From: Clostridiales bacterium 1_7_47FAA
GTDB lineage: Bacteria > Bacillota > Clostridia > Lachnospirales > Lachnospiraceae
Assembly (NCBI GenBank): GCA_000155435.1
Contig: DS990260.1
Coordinates: 2,708,984-2,772,983 of the forward strand
Length of the DNA: 64,000 bases
Reading direction: 5' to 3'
A program made the position numbers and the translations under genes. Positions 56,033-64,000 of this stretch are shown piece by piece; the first letter of the stretch is position 1; the number at the start of each line of letters is the position of its first letter. The notes beneath the pieces were generated by a model that made no database searches, had not been told where the DNA came from, and worked only from the letters and a program-made list of their open reading frames with translations.

Positions 56033-56857
56033 ATGGTACAATGGATTATTCCTTGTAATATAAGTTTATATGATGTGATAGGCGCATTTAAAAAGTTAAG
56101 ATGTATTGAATGGAAACAATCAAATCATTCCATATCAGTTGAGGACGAGGTGTTTATTTATGTCGGTAAACCAGTATCGTCTATTTTGTATAAATGTAAA
56201 GTTAATAGAGCAAATTTTAGTAATACTGAAATTGACGATTCTGAGTTTGTTTTAGACGGTGAAACATATCAAAACTACGGGAATTATATGGAACTTGAAC
56301 TGATAGAAGAATATGAACCATCACGGTTTCATGTTGATGTTTTGACAGCGAATGGTATGAGAGGAAGAATTCAGGGACCAAGAAGGGTAAATGAGTTAGA
56401 AACATTTTTGAATCAAGAGCAAGAGGATTGGGTTGAATCGGTAGATAATATTATTTCAGAAAGTTTACTCGAAGGAAAAGAAAAAGAGACTATCATAAAG
56501 GCAAGAGTTAACCAAAGTGTCTATAGAGAAAGGCTATTACAGAAACATAAAAAGTGTTGTTTGTGTGGTGTATCAGAGAGCAGAGTGCTTATTGCAAGCC
56601 ATATTAAACCATGGAGTCAATGCAATCCAAAAGAAAAAGTAGACGGATATAATGGACTTCTACTATGTCCAAATCATGATAAAGTTTTTGATATTGGATT
56701 GATAACTTTTAATGACAATGGAAATATAATGATTTCGCATAAATTAAGTTACAATGATAGAATTTCTTTAAACTTGAGAGACGATATGAAAATTACACTT
56801 CCTGAAAAAAGTGCAAAATACATAGAATATCATAGAAAGCATATATTTCTTAAATAG
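56033..56857 (+). CDS. EVE-HNH endonuclease (putative modification-dependent restriction enzyme)
   Basis: A 274-residue two-domain protein. The N-terminal EVE (PUA-like) domain is seen in WIIPCNISLYDVIGAF, IEWKQ and FIYVGKP (residues 4-60). The C-terminal HNH domain has CCLCG, ASHIKPWSQ, NGLLLCPNHDKVFDIGLITF (about 175-225). EVE domains can bind modified cytosines, and an EVE-HNH enzyme, VcaM4I, is a known modification-dependent endonuclease, so a defence role is likely. The start at 56033 follows GGGGGGTATT and matches the family's beginning. The codons are much more AT-rich than all neighbours, a sign of recent transfer. It lies alone between two LacI paralogs. Confidence 0.85.
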   Translation: MVQWIIPCNISLYDVIGAFKKLRCIEWKQSNHSISVEDEVFIYVGKPVSSILYKCKVNRANFSNTEIDDSEFVLDGETYQNYGNYMELELIEEYEPSRFHVDVLTANGMRGRIQGPRRVNELETFLNQEQEDWVESVDNIISESLLEGKEKETIIKARVNQSVYRERLLQKHKKCCLCGVSESRVLIASHIKPWSQCNPKEKVDGYNGLLLCPNHDKVFDIGLITFNDNGNIMISHKLSYNDRISLNLRDDMKITLPEKSAKYIEYHRKHIFLK

Positions 56858-57437
56858 CAAGAGAACATAAATTTCCTCTTTGGTGTGGGTTTGGGGTATT
56901 CCCAACAAGCAAAAATCCCTCTTTCTGCCGCAGTCGGAAACGAGTGGTTTTTACGGAAAGGGGTGCCCATTTCTTATGCTTGTTACGCATTTAAAGAACA
57001 TTTTTGAGTGAAAAGGTATAAATGCATAACATCACGGCGTATGACAAAGGCCTTCTAATTGTCTTTGTTGGTGTGATAACACCGCCCTGTGCTTATCATT
57101 TTTGACTTGTTTATGGCGCTAAAATAATGCTCAACTTTGCAAGGATAGCAGGATACATCAAGTTGTTTTTAGCCTTTAACCCGAAAAGAACATGATGGGC
57201 ATGAGAATAGCCCCGGTATGAGACGGGTCCAGTCTCACGCCGGAGCTGTCATACAAAACGGCGGACTCCGCAAAGTCCCATTCTGTCAGGGGATTTCAGG
57301 ACCGGATGTTCCGGTTGAAAGCCCCTTCCTGCACCGTACCTGTAACCTGCCATTAACCGCTTTCGGGGATTGCTGCGGAAACCTTTACCGCCTTATGACG
57401 GCTAGGTTGGCTGCACGGGCAATCACATATCATTGGA
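56858..57437. other. Gene-free remnant region downstream of the HNH gene
   Basis: About 580 bp. The first half is AT-rich. From about 57200 the composition becomes GC-richer and an 88-codon frame (57218-57484) appears, but it runs into the LacI gene on the other strand and resembles no family I know. It may be debris of a mobile element. No terminator or promoter was clear. Confidence 0.4.
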
Positions 57438-58454
57438 TCATATCACGGTCTGGGCCAGCCTCTTCACGGTCTGCCGCTCAATGAATTTCGTACATACCTC
57501 CGTCTTGGTCACAACCACCTCTCCCGGATTCTGGATCATATCTATCAGCCTTCTGACAGCCAGCCGCCCCATCTCCTTATTTGGCACCCTGAGCGTGGTC
57601 AGGGGCGGATAGGAAATCTCGCTGAAGGGCAGGTCATCAAACCCGATGATGGACACGTCGTCCGGGACCTTATACCCCCGTTCCTGCATGGCTTTCATGG
57701 CCCCCAGGGCAATCATGTCATTGTCCGCAAAAAACGCGGTTGGAAGCCCTGGCTTCTTATCCAGATAGGCAAGCATGTCCTGATACGCCCCGTTTAGCGT
57801 GGTGGACAAGGTGATGATGTAGTGATTCCTTACCTCCAGCTTATACTTGCGCATGGCGGACTGGTACCCCTGTCCCCTTACCTTGAATCCATTGATGCGG
57901 TAAGCCCCCCTGATATAGCCGATTTCACGGTGTCCCTGTTCAATCAGATACTCCACCGCCTTTTTAGCTGAGTCAAAGTTATTAATCAGGACACCGCTGA
58001 AATCCATGCTGTCCTGCCAGTAATCCAGGATGACCACAGGGCTTCTGGCATAGCGGAACGGATTCAGTTCCCCTCCCATCATCTCAGTGCCCAGGATGAC
58101 CGAGGCAGACTCGCTGTCCTGAACCAGGTTCTTTACCTGGTGTTCATAATCAGAATCCCTCTCGTCCAGGTTGCACAGCACCATCTCATAACCGCATTGG
58201 CGGCACTCCTGCTCAAAACCGCTGATCAGGGTAGGGAAAAAGGGGGTGTCGTCAATGATGGAACCATTTTTCTTAAAGGTCACCAATTTAATTTTGGAAA
58301 TGGAATTCTCGTTAATATATCCCACTTCCTTTGCCACCCTGAATACCTCTGCCGCTGTCTTGGCATTGACGCCCTTTTTATGGTTCAGGGCATTGGACAC
58401 CGTAGCTGGTGAGAACCCCGTCAATTCACTTATGTATCTGATACTGGCTTTCAT
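57438..58454 (-). CDS. LacI-family transcriptional regulator, copy 2
   Basis: A 338-residue paralog of the LacI protein at 54360. It has the helix-turn-helix SIRYISELTGFSPATVSNALNHKKGVN and a ligand domain with FADNDMIALGAMKAMQERGYKVPDDVSIIGFDDLPF. The two share nearly the same segment order throughout. No structural gene follows on its strand before the HNH islet, so its target is not adjacent now. It may have been separated from the sugar operon by the insertion, or act on the same operators. AGAGGAAACAGGT precedes the ATG. Confidence 0.92.
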   Translation of the reverse strand: MKASIRYISELTGFSPATVSNALNHKKGVNAKTAAEVFRVAKEVGYINENSISKIKLVTFKKNGSIIDDTPFFPTLISGFEQECRQCGYEMVLCNLDERDSDYEHQVKNLVQDSESASVILGTEMMGGELNPFRYARSPVVILDYWQDSMDFSGVLINNFDSAKKAVEYLIEQGHREIGYIRGAYRINGFKVRGQGYQSAMRKYKLEVRNHYIITLSTTLNGAYQDMLAYLDKKPGLPTAFFADNDMIALGAMKAMQERGYKVPDDVSIIGFDDLPFSEISYPPLTTLRVPNKEMGRLAVRRLIDMIQNPGEVVVTKTEVCTKFIERQTVKRLAQTVI

Positions 58455-58497
58455 ACCTGTTTCCTCTCACACATTCATTCTATGCTGCCCGGAACCC

Positions 58498-58896
58498 CTA
58501 CAGCCTGCCGCCGCACTTTGGACAGTACTCAAAATCCTCCTCTGTCTCATACCCGCAGCGCACGCATTTCTTCCATACCTTGTAGGCTCCGTTTTCATAG
58601 GTGCTTCTCCTATTCCCTTCCTGAACCAGGGTCAGGTCCGACTGGGTGATGTCCACCTGCTGTCCCCGGGCCAGGGCCTTGCCCTTTTCCGGATTCAGTT
58701 CATAGACGGCTTCGCAGCAGGACATTTTCACATAAAACTTCTTATTCCACTTAAACAGCGGTATGAAGAAAAAGCTGAAATACATATAGGTCATCATGAC
58801 CTGGTACCGGCCGTACGCCCCGCACCTGTCGCAGATGACCGTCTTTACATAATTAAGGATTTTCTGTCCCTGGCTGATTCCTCCTATGAATATCAT
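58498..58896 (-). CDS. Zinc-ribbon domain protein
   Basis: A 132-residue protein. VICDRCGAYGRYQ near residue 20 and CVRCGYETEEDFEYCPKCGGRL at the end give four CxxC pairs for zinc. Between them is the hydrophobic YFSFFFIPLFKWN, which recalls small zinc-ribbon proteins with a membrane-associated segment. The start at 58896 follows GGGGAGAATGGAC. A longer frame to 58956 has no ribosome site. The function is unknown. Confidence 0.75.
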   Translation of the reverse strand: MIFIGGISQGQKILNYVKTVICDRCGAYGRYQVMMTYMYFSFFFIPLFKWNKKFYVKMSCCEAVYELNPEKGKALARGQQVDITQSDLTLVQEGNRRSTYENGAYKVWKKCVRCGYETEEDFEYCPKCGGRL

Positions 58897-58979
58897 TGCT
58901 GTCCATTCTCCCCTCAACGCAGTCTTCAGGCAAGTTTCCGGCGCATCCGGTCCCAATCTGCCCGTAAACGCCTGAAACA

Positions 58980-59065
58980 GGACAGAGCCTTGTTTTTACC
59001 CGGCCCTGTCCGCTGTGTCATTACCGGTCCTCCACTGCCCACAGGCGCCATGAGAGGCCGGTAAT
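58980..59065 (-). terminator. Hairpins after the oleate hydratase gene
   Basis: ATTACCGG / CCGGTAAT (59020-59065) just after the stop, and GGACAGGGCC / GGCTCTGTCC (58980-59011) followed by TGTTT on the minus strand. Probably a weak terminator. Confidence 0.4.
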
Positions 59066-59077
59066 CCATCTATTAAA

Positions 59078-60859
59078 TTATAAATACGCCTTCTTAAGGG
59101 CCTTTAACAGGATCTTAGGCTGCCTGTTGTACGGTGTGACCGGGCATATGGTCTTCTTCACATCCAGAAGCCCGTACACTGCCAGCCTTGCCGCACGCAC
59201 GGAATACTCCTCCGTAAATACCATGTCATCCGGTATCTCCACAAACTGGCTGACCATGGCGAAGTTGGTGGAGCCGGCCGGGATTACCTGGGGCCTGTCG
59301 CTGTATTTGCGCGGCTCGAACTGGGCATCCACATAAGGCATGTAGCATGGGATTACGTTGATAACGGTCTTCATCAGCTCTGCAATCCGGTCCTCCGGGA
59401 TATGCAGGTGGTGCAGGTATTCATTCAGAAGCTCCTGACCCGTGCATTCCTTCATGGGCTTCTTCACATAGTCGCCCACTGCGTCCGTATACAGTCCATA
59501 TCCCCAGAAAATGGTGGTGTCCATGGGCTGGTTCACAAAGTGGGGCTGGGCAGCAACCACGCTGCTCATGAGCCAGCTGGAATCCTTGAACGTCATCAGG
59601 GCGCCGCTGCCCGGGACATTGCCGGTAAAATTCTCAATGGTCTTTAAGATATCGTCGCCCCTGCAGGTTACGGTAAAGCTGAGCCAGTTCGTCTCCTGGG
59701 GCTTTGTAAAGAAGGGTTCCGGATTACCCAGTCCCGGCTTCTTGGCCGCAACCTTGGCCCACAGCTCCCCGCTGATCGGCTTCTGCACGGGAACCGGCGC
59801 CGGTGTATGGAAATCACCCAGGGTAGCGCTGTCGGTCATACATGCATTGGTCATGATACAGATATCATTCTTCTCTAACTGGACGGTTTCAAATACATAG
59901 GAATCCTTCACAGCTTCCCCATTCTCGCCTGTGTCGTCCGTGTCCTCCACCCTGCGCTTCAGGTAAAGGGTCCTGGCCGTAATCCCGTGTCCGTCCTCAA
60001 AATCAATGTCCGTAACCTCACAGTTCTCCATGAAGCTGACCCCGGCCTTCCTCAGATAGGACTCCAGGGGACGGATGACACTGTCATACTGGTTCAGCGG
60101 GGTCCTGGTCACGCCTTCCAGTGTCTCAATCCGGCTGAACTCAAATATCATGCGGTTCATATAACGGCGGAATTCATAAAGGCTGCTCCACTTCTGGAAG
60201 GCAAATGTGGTCTGCCACATATACCAGAAGTTTGTCTCAAACATATGGGGCGTTTCCTTGAACCAGTCCTGGATGGTCAGGTTGTCCAGCTTCTTCTCAT
60301 CTGTCATGAGAAGCTTCAGCAGCGCCATGCGGTCTGCCTGGTTAAAGCCCATGGACTTCACATCCAGGATATTGCCATCCTTGTCCACCAGCCTGGCTTT
60401 TGCGCAGGTAGGATGGGCATGGTCAAAGTCCAGGATTTCCTCTGTCACGCTGCGTCCGGGCTGGCGCAGGGACGGGATGGAGCCAAACAGCTCCCAGAAG
60501 TTCTCATATGTCTCTTCGTTGAGCATACGGCCGCCGCGGCACACGAATCCCTTTTCCGGCGTACCGATGCCGTCATTGCTTCCGCCCAGGATATGCATTC
60601 CTTCATAGATGGTAATCTGCTTGCCGGGGAACTTGCAGTCCCTTACAAGATATGCGGCAGCTGCCATGGAGGCCAGTCCTCCGCCAACCAGGTACGCCTT
60701 CCTGTCACCGTATTCACGGTTATTCATCACCGCTTCCTCGATGGCGGATATCCTTGCGTCTTCCTGTTCTTTCCTGCTGTCGCGCATCTTCTTAACCGCC
60801 ACACCCGCTGCCGCTCCCACAGCCGCTGCTGCAAGGGCTTTCTTCATGTTCTTGTTCAT
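59078..60859 (-). CDS. ohyA: Oleate hydratase (FAD-dependent)
   Basis: A 593-residue protein that adds water to the cis-9 double bond of oleate, giving 10-hydroxystearate, a fatty-acid detoxification step common in gut bacteria. FAD-binding YLVGGGLASMAAAAYLVRD begins near residue 56. GGRMLNEETYENFWELF, with a conserved Glu, and SWLMSSVVAAQPHF are family motifs. The N-terminus adds a hydrophobic helix (about 6-24, KALAAAAVGAAAGVAV) that most characterised members lack, suggesting membrane attachment near the lipid substrate. GAAAGGAAGGGATAGCA precedes the ATG. Confidence 0.93.
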   Translation of the reverse strand: MNKNMKKALAAAAVGAAAGVAVKKMRDSRKEQEDARISAIEEAVMNNREYGDRKAYLVGGGLASMAAAAYLVRDCKFPGKQITIYEGMHILGGSNDGIGTPEKGFVCRGGRMLNEETYENFWELFGSIPSLRQPGRSVTEEILDFDHAHPTCAKARLVDKDGNILDVKSMGFNQADRMALLKLLMTDEKKLDNLTIQDWFKETPHMFETNFWYMWQTTFAFQKWSSLYEFRRYMNRMIFEFSRIETLEGVTRTPLNQYDSVIRPLESYLRKAGVSFMENCEVTDIDFEDGHGITARTLYLKRRVEDTDDTGENGEAVKDSYVFETVQLEKNDICIMTNACMTDSATLGDFHTPAPVPVQKPISGELWAKVAAKKPGLGNPEPFFTKPQETNWLSFTVTCRGDDILKTIENFTGNVPGSGALMTFKDSSWLMSSVVAAQPHFVNQPMDTTIFWGYGLYTDAVGDYVKKPMKECTGQELLNEYLHHLHIPEDRIAELMKTVINVIPCYMPYVDAQFEPRKYSDRPQVIPAGSTNFAMVSQFVEIPDDMVFTEEYSVRAARLAVYGLLDVKKTICPVTPYNRQPKILLKALKKAYL

Positions 60860-60921
60860 TGCTATCCCTTCCTTTCTGCTTATATATAGATTCTCAGATA
60901 TCCAAGAATAATATTCCTGTT

Positions 60922-61788
60922 TTATGCATTTTCTGTAAAATAATTGGACAGCCTGGCAAACTGCTCCAGCGTCAGCGCCTCACCCCGGACGGACGGCGAT
61001 ACCTGAAGGCTCTCTATGGCTTCTACAATCTGCTCCTTGGTGTATGGTATGTCCGGCGAATTGTTAAGGCCGTTCTGCAGCGTCTTCCTCCGCTGGTTAA
61101 AGGAAGCCCTTACCAGCTTGAACATCAGCTTCGGGTCCTCCACCTTAACAGGCGGTTCCTTGTATCTTGTGAGGCGGATGACGGCCGAACCCACATTAGG
61201 ACGGGGGATAAAACAGTTAGGCGGCACATTGGCAACAATGTATGGCTCGGCATAATACTGCACGGCCAGGGACAATGCCCCATAATCCTTGGACCCCGGC
61301 CCCACCTGCATCCGGTCCGCCACCTCCTTCTGCACCATGACCGTTACGTTGTCAATGGGTACATCACCCTCAAACAGCCCCATGATGATAGGGGTGGTGA
61401 TATAATAAGGCAGGTTGGCCACCACCTTGATGGGCCTTCCTCCATTATACTCATCCACCAGTTTATTGATATCCAGCTTCAGTATGTCGTTGTTGATTAC
61501 GGTTACGTTGTCGTATCCCTTCAAAGTCTCGTCCAGGATAGGCAGGAGGTTGGTGTCAATCTCCACCGCCACCACGCGGCCCGCATGTTCCGCCAGGTAC
61601 TGGGTCATGGTCCCAATCCCAGGCCCGATTTCCAGCACACAGTCCTCTTTTGTGATTCCCGCGGCGCTTATGATCTTGTCCAGTACGTGGGTGTCTATGA
61701 GAAAATTCTGACCGAATTTCTTCTGGAATGCAAATTGATATTTCTGTATGATTTCAATGGTATGTTTCGGGTTGCCCAAATCTGCCAT
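60922..61788 (-). CDS. rsmA: 16S rRNA dimethyladenosine transferase
   Basis: A 288-residue KsgA enzyme that dimethylates the two adjacent adenines near the 3' end of 16S rRNA. It has KKFGQNFLIDTHVLDKII, the SAM motif LEIGPGIGTMTQYLAEHAGRV, the catalytic NLPYYITTPII, and RASFNQRRKTL. Typical length. Housekeeping gene downstream of tatD, as in many Firmicutes. Confidence 0.96.
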   Translation of the reverse strand: MADLGNPKHTIEIIQKYQFAFQKKFGQNFLIDTHVLDKIISAAGITKEDCVLEIGPGIGTMTQYLAEHAGRVVAVEIDTNLLPILDETLKGYDNVTVINNDILKLDINKLVDEYNGGRPIKVVANLPYYITTPIIMGLFEGDVPIDNVTVMVQKEVADRMQVGPGSKDYGALSLAVQYYAEPYIVANVPPNCFIPRPNVGSAVIRLTRYKEPPVKVEDPKLMFKLVRASFNQRRKTLQNGLNNSPDIPYTKEQIVEAIESLQVSPSVRGEALTLEQFARLSNYFTENA

Positions 61789-62099
61789 GCGATGATTTCC
61801 TTCCTAATCATGTGTGTAAATACAGGCCGTGCAGACGGCGGGAAAGAATTATCAGATACGTTCCAGCGCACTCCGTCCAATCAAAGGCCCTCTTTTAAGA
61901 TTACTGTATTAACTGGTAAAAGTCAATGTATTCTGTTCAGCAAAATTCCCTTTAAAAATAACGGACGCCCGGTATCCGGACAGTCAGGGCTTCCATATCC
62001 CATCCCGCCGAAGATACCGGACGTCTGTAATTCAATCTGTAATTCAGTCTGTGGTTCCTTCTGTAATCCGTCACCCCTGCCGTCTGCTGATACAAATCA
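61789..62099. other. Intergenic region between tatD and rsmA
   Basis: About 310 bp. It contains the hairpin at 61963-62026 and a short 12-bp tandem word, CTGTAATTCA(A/G)T, around 62024-62070. No gene is seen. Confidence 0.5.
61951..62026 (-). terminator. Probable terminator after tatD
   Basis: GACGTCCGGTATC pairs with GATACCGGGCGTC across a long loop on the minus strand, followed by CGTTATTTTTA. Confidence 0.55.
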
Positions 62100-62876
62100 T
62101 CAACTCCGGGTGCCAAGCCCATACAGCCTCAATGCATTCTCCCATGTCACCCGGATTACAGTCTCCCTGTCCACGCCCTTAAGCGCACTGACCGCATCCA
62201 CCACATAGGGCAGGTTCAGGGATGAATTGCGCTTGCCCCGGTTGGGCACTGGAGCCAGGTACGGACAGTCAGTCTCAAGCACCAGGGACTCAAGGGGCGC
62301 ATACTCCACCACTTCCTTAAGCTTTTTAGCATTGTTAAAGGTGGACACGCCTCCAATCCCCAGGAAGAACCCCATATCCAGGTACTCCCTTGCAATCTCC
62401 CTTCCATAGGAAAAGCAGTGGATCACACCGCCCATGTCACCGGCTTTCTCCGCTTTCATGATATCCAGTGTATCCTTGGCAGCGTCCCTGCTGTGGATGA
62501 TTACAGGAAGCTTCACCCTCCTTGCCAGGTCCAGCTGGCGCACGAACCACTGCTTCTGTATGGAGTGCTCCGGCTCCTCCCAGTAATAATCCAGTCCAAT
62601 CTCGCCCACGGCCCTGACCTTTTCATGGGAGCACTGGAACTCCATCCACTTAAGGCCTGCCTCGTCAAGTCCTGCCGTCTCGCTGGGATGGACTCCCAAG
62701 GCAGCGTACATCCAGTCATAATGTCCGGCCAGCAGCAAGGTGGTCCTGCAGCTTTCCAGGCTGGCAGCCACATTCATCACCGCTCCGATACCGCCAGCCT
62801 TAAGGCTCCCCAAAAGCGCCTCCCGGTCCTCTTCAAATGCCTCATCATCATAATGGGCATGTGTGTCAAAAATCAT
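62100..62876 (-). CDS. tatD: TatD-family metal-dependent hydrolase
   Basis: A 258-residue TIM-barrel DNase-type hydrolase. FDTHAHYDDEAFEEDRE starts it, then AVGEIGLDYYW, QLDLARRVKLPVIIHSRDA, GVIHCFSYG and VLETDCPYLAPVPNRGKRN. The ATG at 62876 with AAAGGAG about 10 nt upstream is preferred over a TTG three codons earlier. It pairs with rsmA, a common gene order in Firmicutes. Confidence 0.94.
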   Translation of the reverse strand: MIFDTHAHYDDEAFEEDREALLGSLKAGGIGAVMNVAASLESCRTTLLLAGHYDWMYAALGVHPSETAGLDEAGLKWMEFQCSHEKVRAVGEIGLDYYWEEPEHSIQKQWFVRQLDLARRVKLPVIIHSRDAAKDTLDIMKAEKAGDMGGVIHCFSYGREIAREYLDMGFFLGIGGVSTFNNAKKLKEVVEYAPLESLVLETDCPYLAPVPNRGKRNSSLNLPYVVDAVSALKGVDRETVIRVTWENALRLYGLGTRS

Positions 62877-62912
62877 ATATCCCAAACTCCTTTAATCCTC
62901 TGTCCTGTACCT

Positions 62913-63075
62913 AGTACTGTATTGCGTAAATTCCTGTGAATATAGCACCCGCTATCTACGCCATGTGCACGCCTGCAAAGCTAGCCGTAGCGCCCACTAC
63001 GCCGTCGCTTTGCAGACGCACACCTGACGCAGATATCAGATACTCTATCCACAGTTATTTACGCAATGCAGTACT
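62913..63075. repeat. 163-bp palindromic element, copy B
   Basis: Inverted second copy of the element at 32229, exactly the same length. Ends AGTACTGTATTGCG / CGCAATGCAGTACT. The core GCACCCGCTATCTACGCC through GACGCAGATATCAG is almost identical to copy A. Most differences are in the outer arms. It lies 9 bp after the traX stop and 36 bp before the tatD start, in the gap between them. Confidence 0.92.
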
Positions 63076-63084
63076 AGCCTTATC

Positions 63085-63873
63085 CTAAGCCTTCAGCACA
63101 TACCGTCCAATCCCATATAACACCAGCAGGTGTACCGGATAAAACACATAGAACAGGTACTTTAACTGAAACGCCCCACGTCTGCCATTATACAGCACAA
63201 CCGGCACAAATGCCAGTGCGGAAACACAATAATAGCTGACGCTCTCCAGGGCGCACAGCACGACCCCCACTGCCAGCTGGGCAATATCATTATGGCGGAA
63301 CCAGTACATGGCAGTAATCAAAAGTACCCCAATTACATTATAGTCCGCCTGGCACACCCAGGACAACGCGCATCCGGCCGCAAGGGCCGCCAGCTGAATC
63401 CCCAGGTTCCTTGTATATTCCATGACCATGATGACCATGATTCCGATAAACAACGTAAACAGCATGTTCTGGTAATAAGGATAAAACGCCTTGTGGTATA
63501 CAGCCAGATCAAAGGGCACCTCTGAAATCACGGCACAAAGCAGCATGCGGAGCGCATATCTTCCCCGCTCCCTGGTGCGGACAAACTCCTCCGCCACCAG
63601 GAACGCAAAAATCGGAAATGCCAGCCGGCCCATATAACGGCAGGCCTGCCCTGTAATCATCCATATATGCCCGGACCGGGTTGCAATCACGGCCTGGTAC
63701 AGGGTCCGGTCAGCGGCGTGGAGTATGCCTCCCTGTATAAGCACTGCCCCCACATTATCAATCAAAATAGCCACTATGCCCAGGACCTTCAGCTGGTTGC
63801 CCGTAAGTCCGCGGCGCCGGTTTCCATATGATCTGCTTGTGTACAGCCTGTAGCTGCCAGTTCCTGTGTCCAT
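63085..63873 (-). CDS. TraX family membrane protein
   Basis: A 262-residue protein with about seven or eight membrane segments. The family pattern GLTGNQLKVLGIVAILIDNVGAVL, YMGRLAFPIFAFLVAEEFVRTRERGRYALRML and EVPFDLAVY is clear. In the F plasmid TraX acetylates pilin. Chromosomal Firmicute homologs are usually unlinked to conjugation genes, as here, and are of unknown function. It ends next to palindromic element B. GAGGAACAGGA precedes the ATG. Confidence 0.88.
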   Translation of the reverse strand: MDTGTGSYRLYTSRSYGNRRRGLTGNQLKVLGIVAILIDNVGAVLIQGGILHAADRTLYQAVIATRSGHIWMITGQACRYMGRLAFPIFAFLVAEEFVRTRERGRYALRMLLCAVISEVPFDLAVYHKAFYPYYQNMLFTLFIGIMVIMVMEYTRNLGIQLAALAAGCALSWVCQADYNVIGVLLITAMYWFRHNDIAQLAVGVVLCALESVSYYCVSALAFVPVVLYNGRRGAFQLKYLFYVFYPVHLLVLYGIGRYVLKA

Positions 63874-63928
63874 TCCTGTTCCTCATCAATCCTGTGTTTA
63901 TCATGCCCCTGGTCTTTCGTGTCTTTCT

Positions 63929-63957
63929 ATCATACTGCAAAATGGGAAAAAATGCAA
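63929..63957 (-). promoter_or_regulatory. Promoter of traX
   Basis: Minus strand TTGCAT (63952-63957), 17 bp, TATGAT (63929-63934), about 56 bp before the start. Confidence 0.65.
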
Positions 63958-64000
63958 GTTTCTCCCACTTTTGGTCTTTTTTTCCACCAAAAATGCAGCT

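Noticed and set aside
56033-56857. Homing endonuclease of an intron
   Set aside because: The gene stands alone in an intergenic islet, does not interrupt a gene, and its N-terminal EVE domain points to modified-DNA recognition.
57218-57484. 88-residue plus-strand ORF as a gene
   Set aside because: It overlaps the 3' end of the convincing LacI gene on the other strand, has no clear ribosome site and no family resemblance.
60859-62208. Plus-strand ORF of 449 residues
   Set aside because: Antisense to rsmA and adjacent sequence, both well supported.

Overview
The window looks like chromosomal DNA of an anaerobic, low-to-mid GC Firmicute, most likely a Lachnospiraceae of the Enterocloster / Clostridium clostridioforme type. 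The signs are pyruvate formate-lyase with its activase and a small clostridial ferredoxin, strong AGGAGG ribosome sites, a tryptophan T-box and a TPP riboswitch, a ferredoxin-dependent 2-oxoacid oxidoreductase, a Ptb/Buk pair, oleate hydratase, and several ABC sugar systems with LacI and GntR regulators. No rRNA, tRNA, CRISPR array, phage or intact insertion sequence was seen. All functions are homology and motif calls made by eye.

Layout. 0-5 kb: a DUF1858 gene diverging from a fermentative block (split pyruvate formate-lyase, activase, ferredoxin) and a class-I glutamine amidotransferase-like hydrolase. 5-6.5 kb: an ECF sigma factor with a membrane-anchored putative anti-sigma. 7-14.3 kb: a complete tryptophan operon trpEGDCFBA on the minus strand behind a T-box leader and a consensus promoter. 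14.3-16.6 kb: thiW-thiM-thiE behind a TPP riboswitch with its own terminator and promoter.

16.8-32.2 kb: the most unusual part, a plus-strand catabolic cluster interrupted by one LysR gene. It holds a NicX/M29-like metalloenzyme, an anion permease, a DUF6282 amidohydrolase, a GalB-like PIG-L protein (4-oxalomesaconate hydratase type), three different RraA-family aldolases, a Pht5-like decarboxylase, indolepyruvate:ferredoxin oxidoreductase IorAB, butyrate kinase, phosphotransbutyrylase, and MFS and MATE transporters. Read together, it suggests uptake of a polycarboxylate or ring-derived acid, hydration, aldol cleavage to 2-oxoacids, oxidative decarboxylation to acyl-CoA and ATP formation through an acyl phosphate. 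I know of no described pathway with this combination.

32.2-38.6 kb: a Ugp-type glycerol-3-phosphate/glycerophosphodiester uptake operon with GDPD and a HAD phosphatase. 38.7-44.6 kb: a double-winged-helix GntR regulator, a membrane diguanylate cyclase and a membrane EAL phosphodiesterase. 44.8-55.4 kb: a LacI-controlled pentose-type operon (isomerase, two-subunit transketolase, FGGY kinase, ribose-type ABC transporter, DUF2291). 55.4-57.4 kb: an AT-rich islet with an EVE-HNH putative modification-dependent endonuclease, lying between two paralogous LacI genes. 57.4-64 kb: the second LacI gene, a zinc-ribbon protein, oleate hydratase, rsmA, tatD and traX.

Repeats are a second theme. Two copies of a 163-bp palindromic element lie 30 kb apart in opposite orientation, and one supplies the last codons and stop of a gene. 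A different palindromic element of about 175 bp follows the trp operon. Several short tandem repeats (15, 17, 20 and 30 bp) sit in coding or intergenic DNA.
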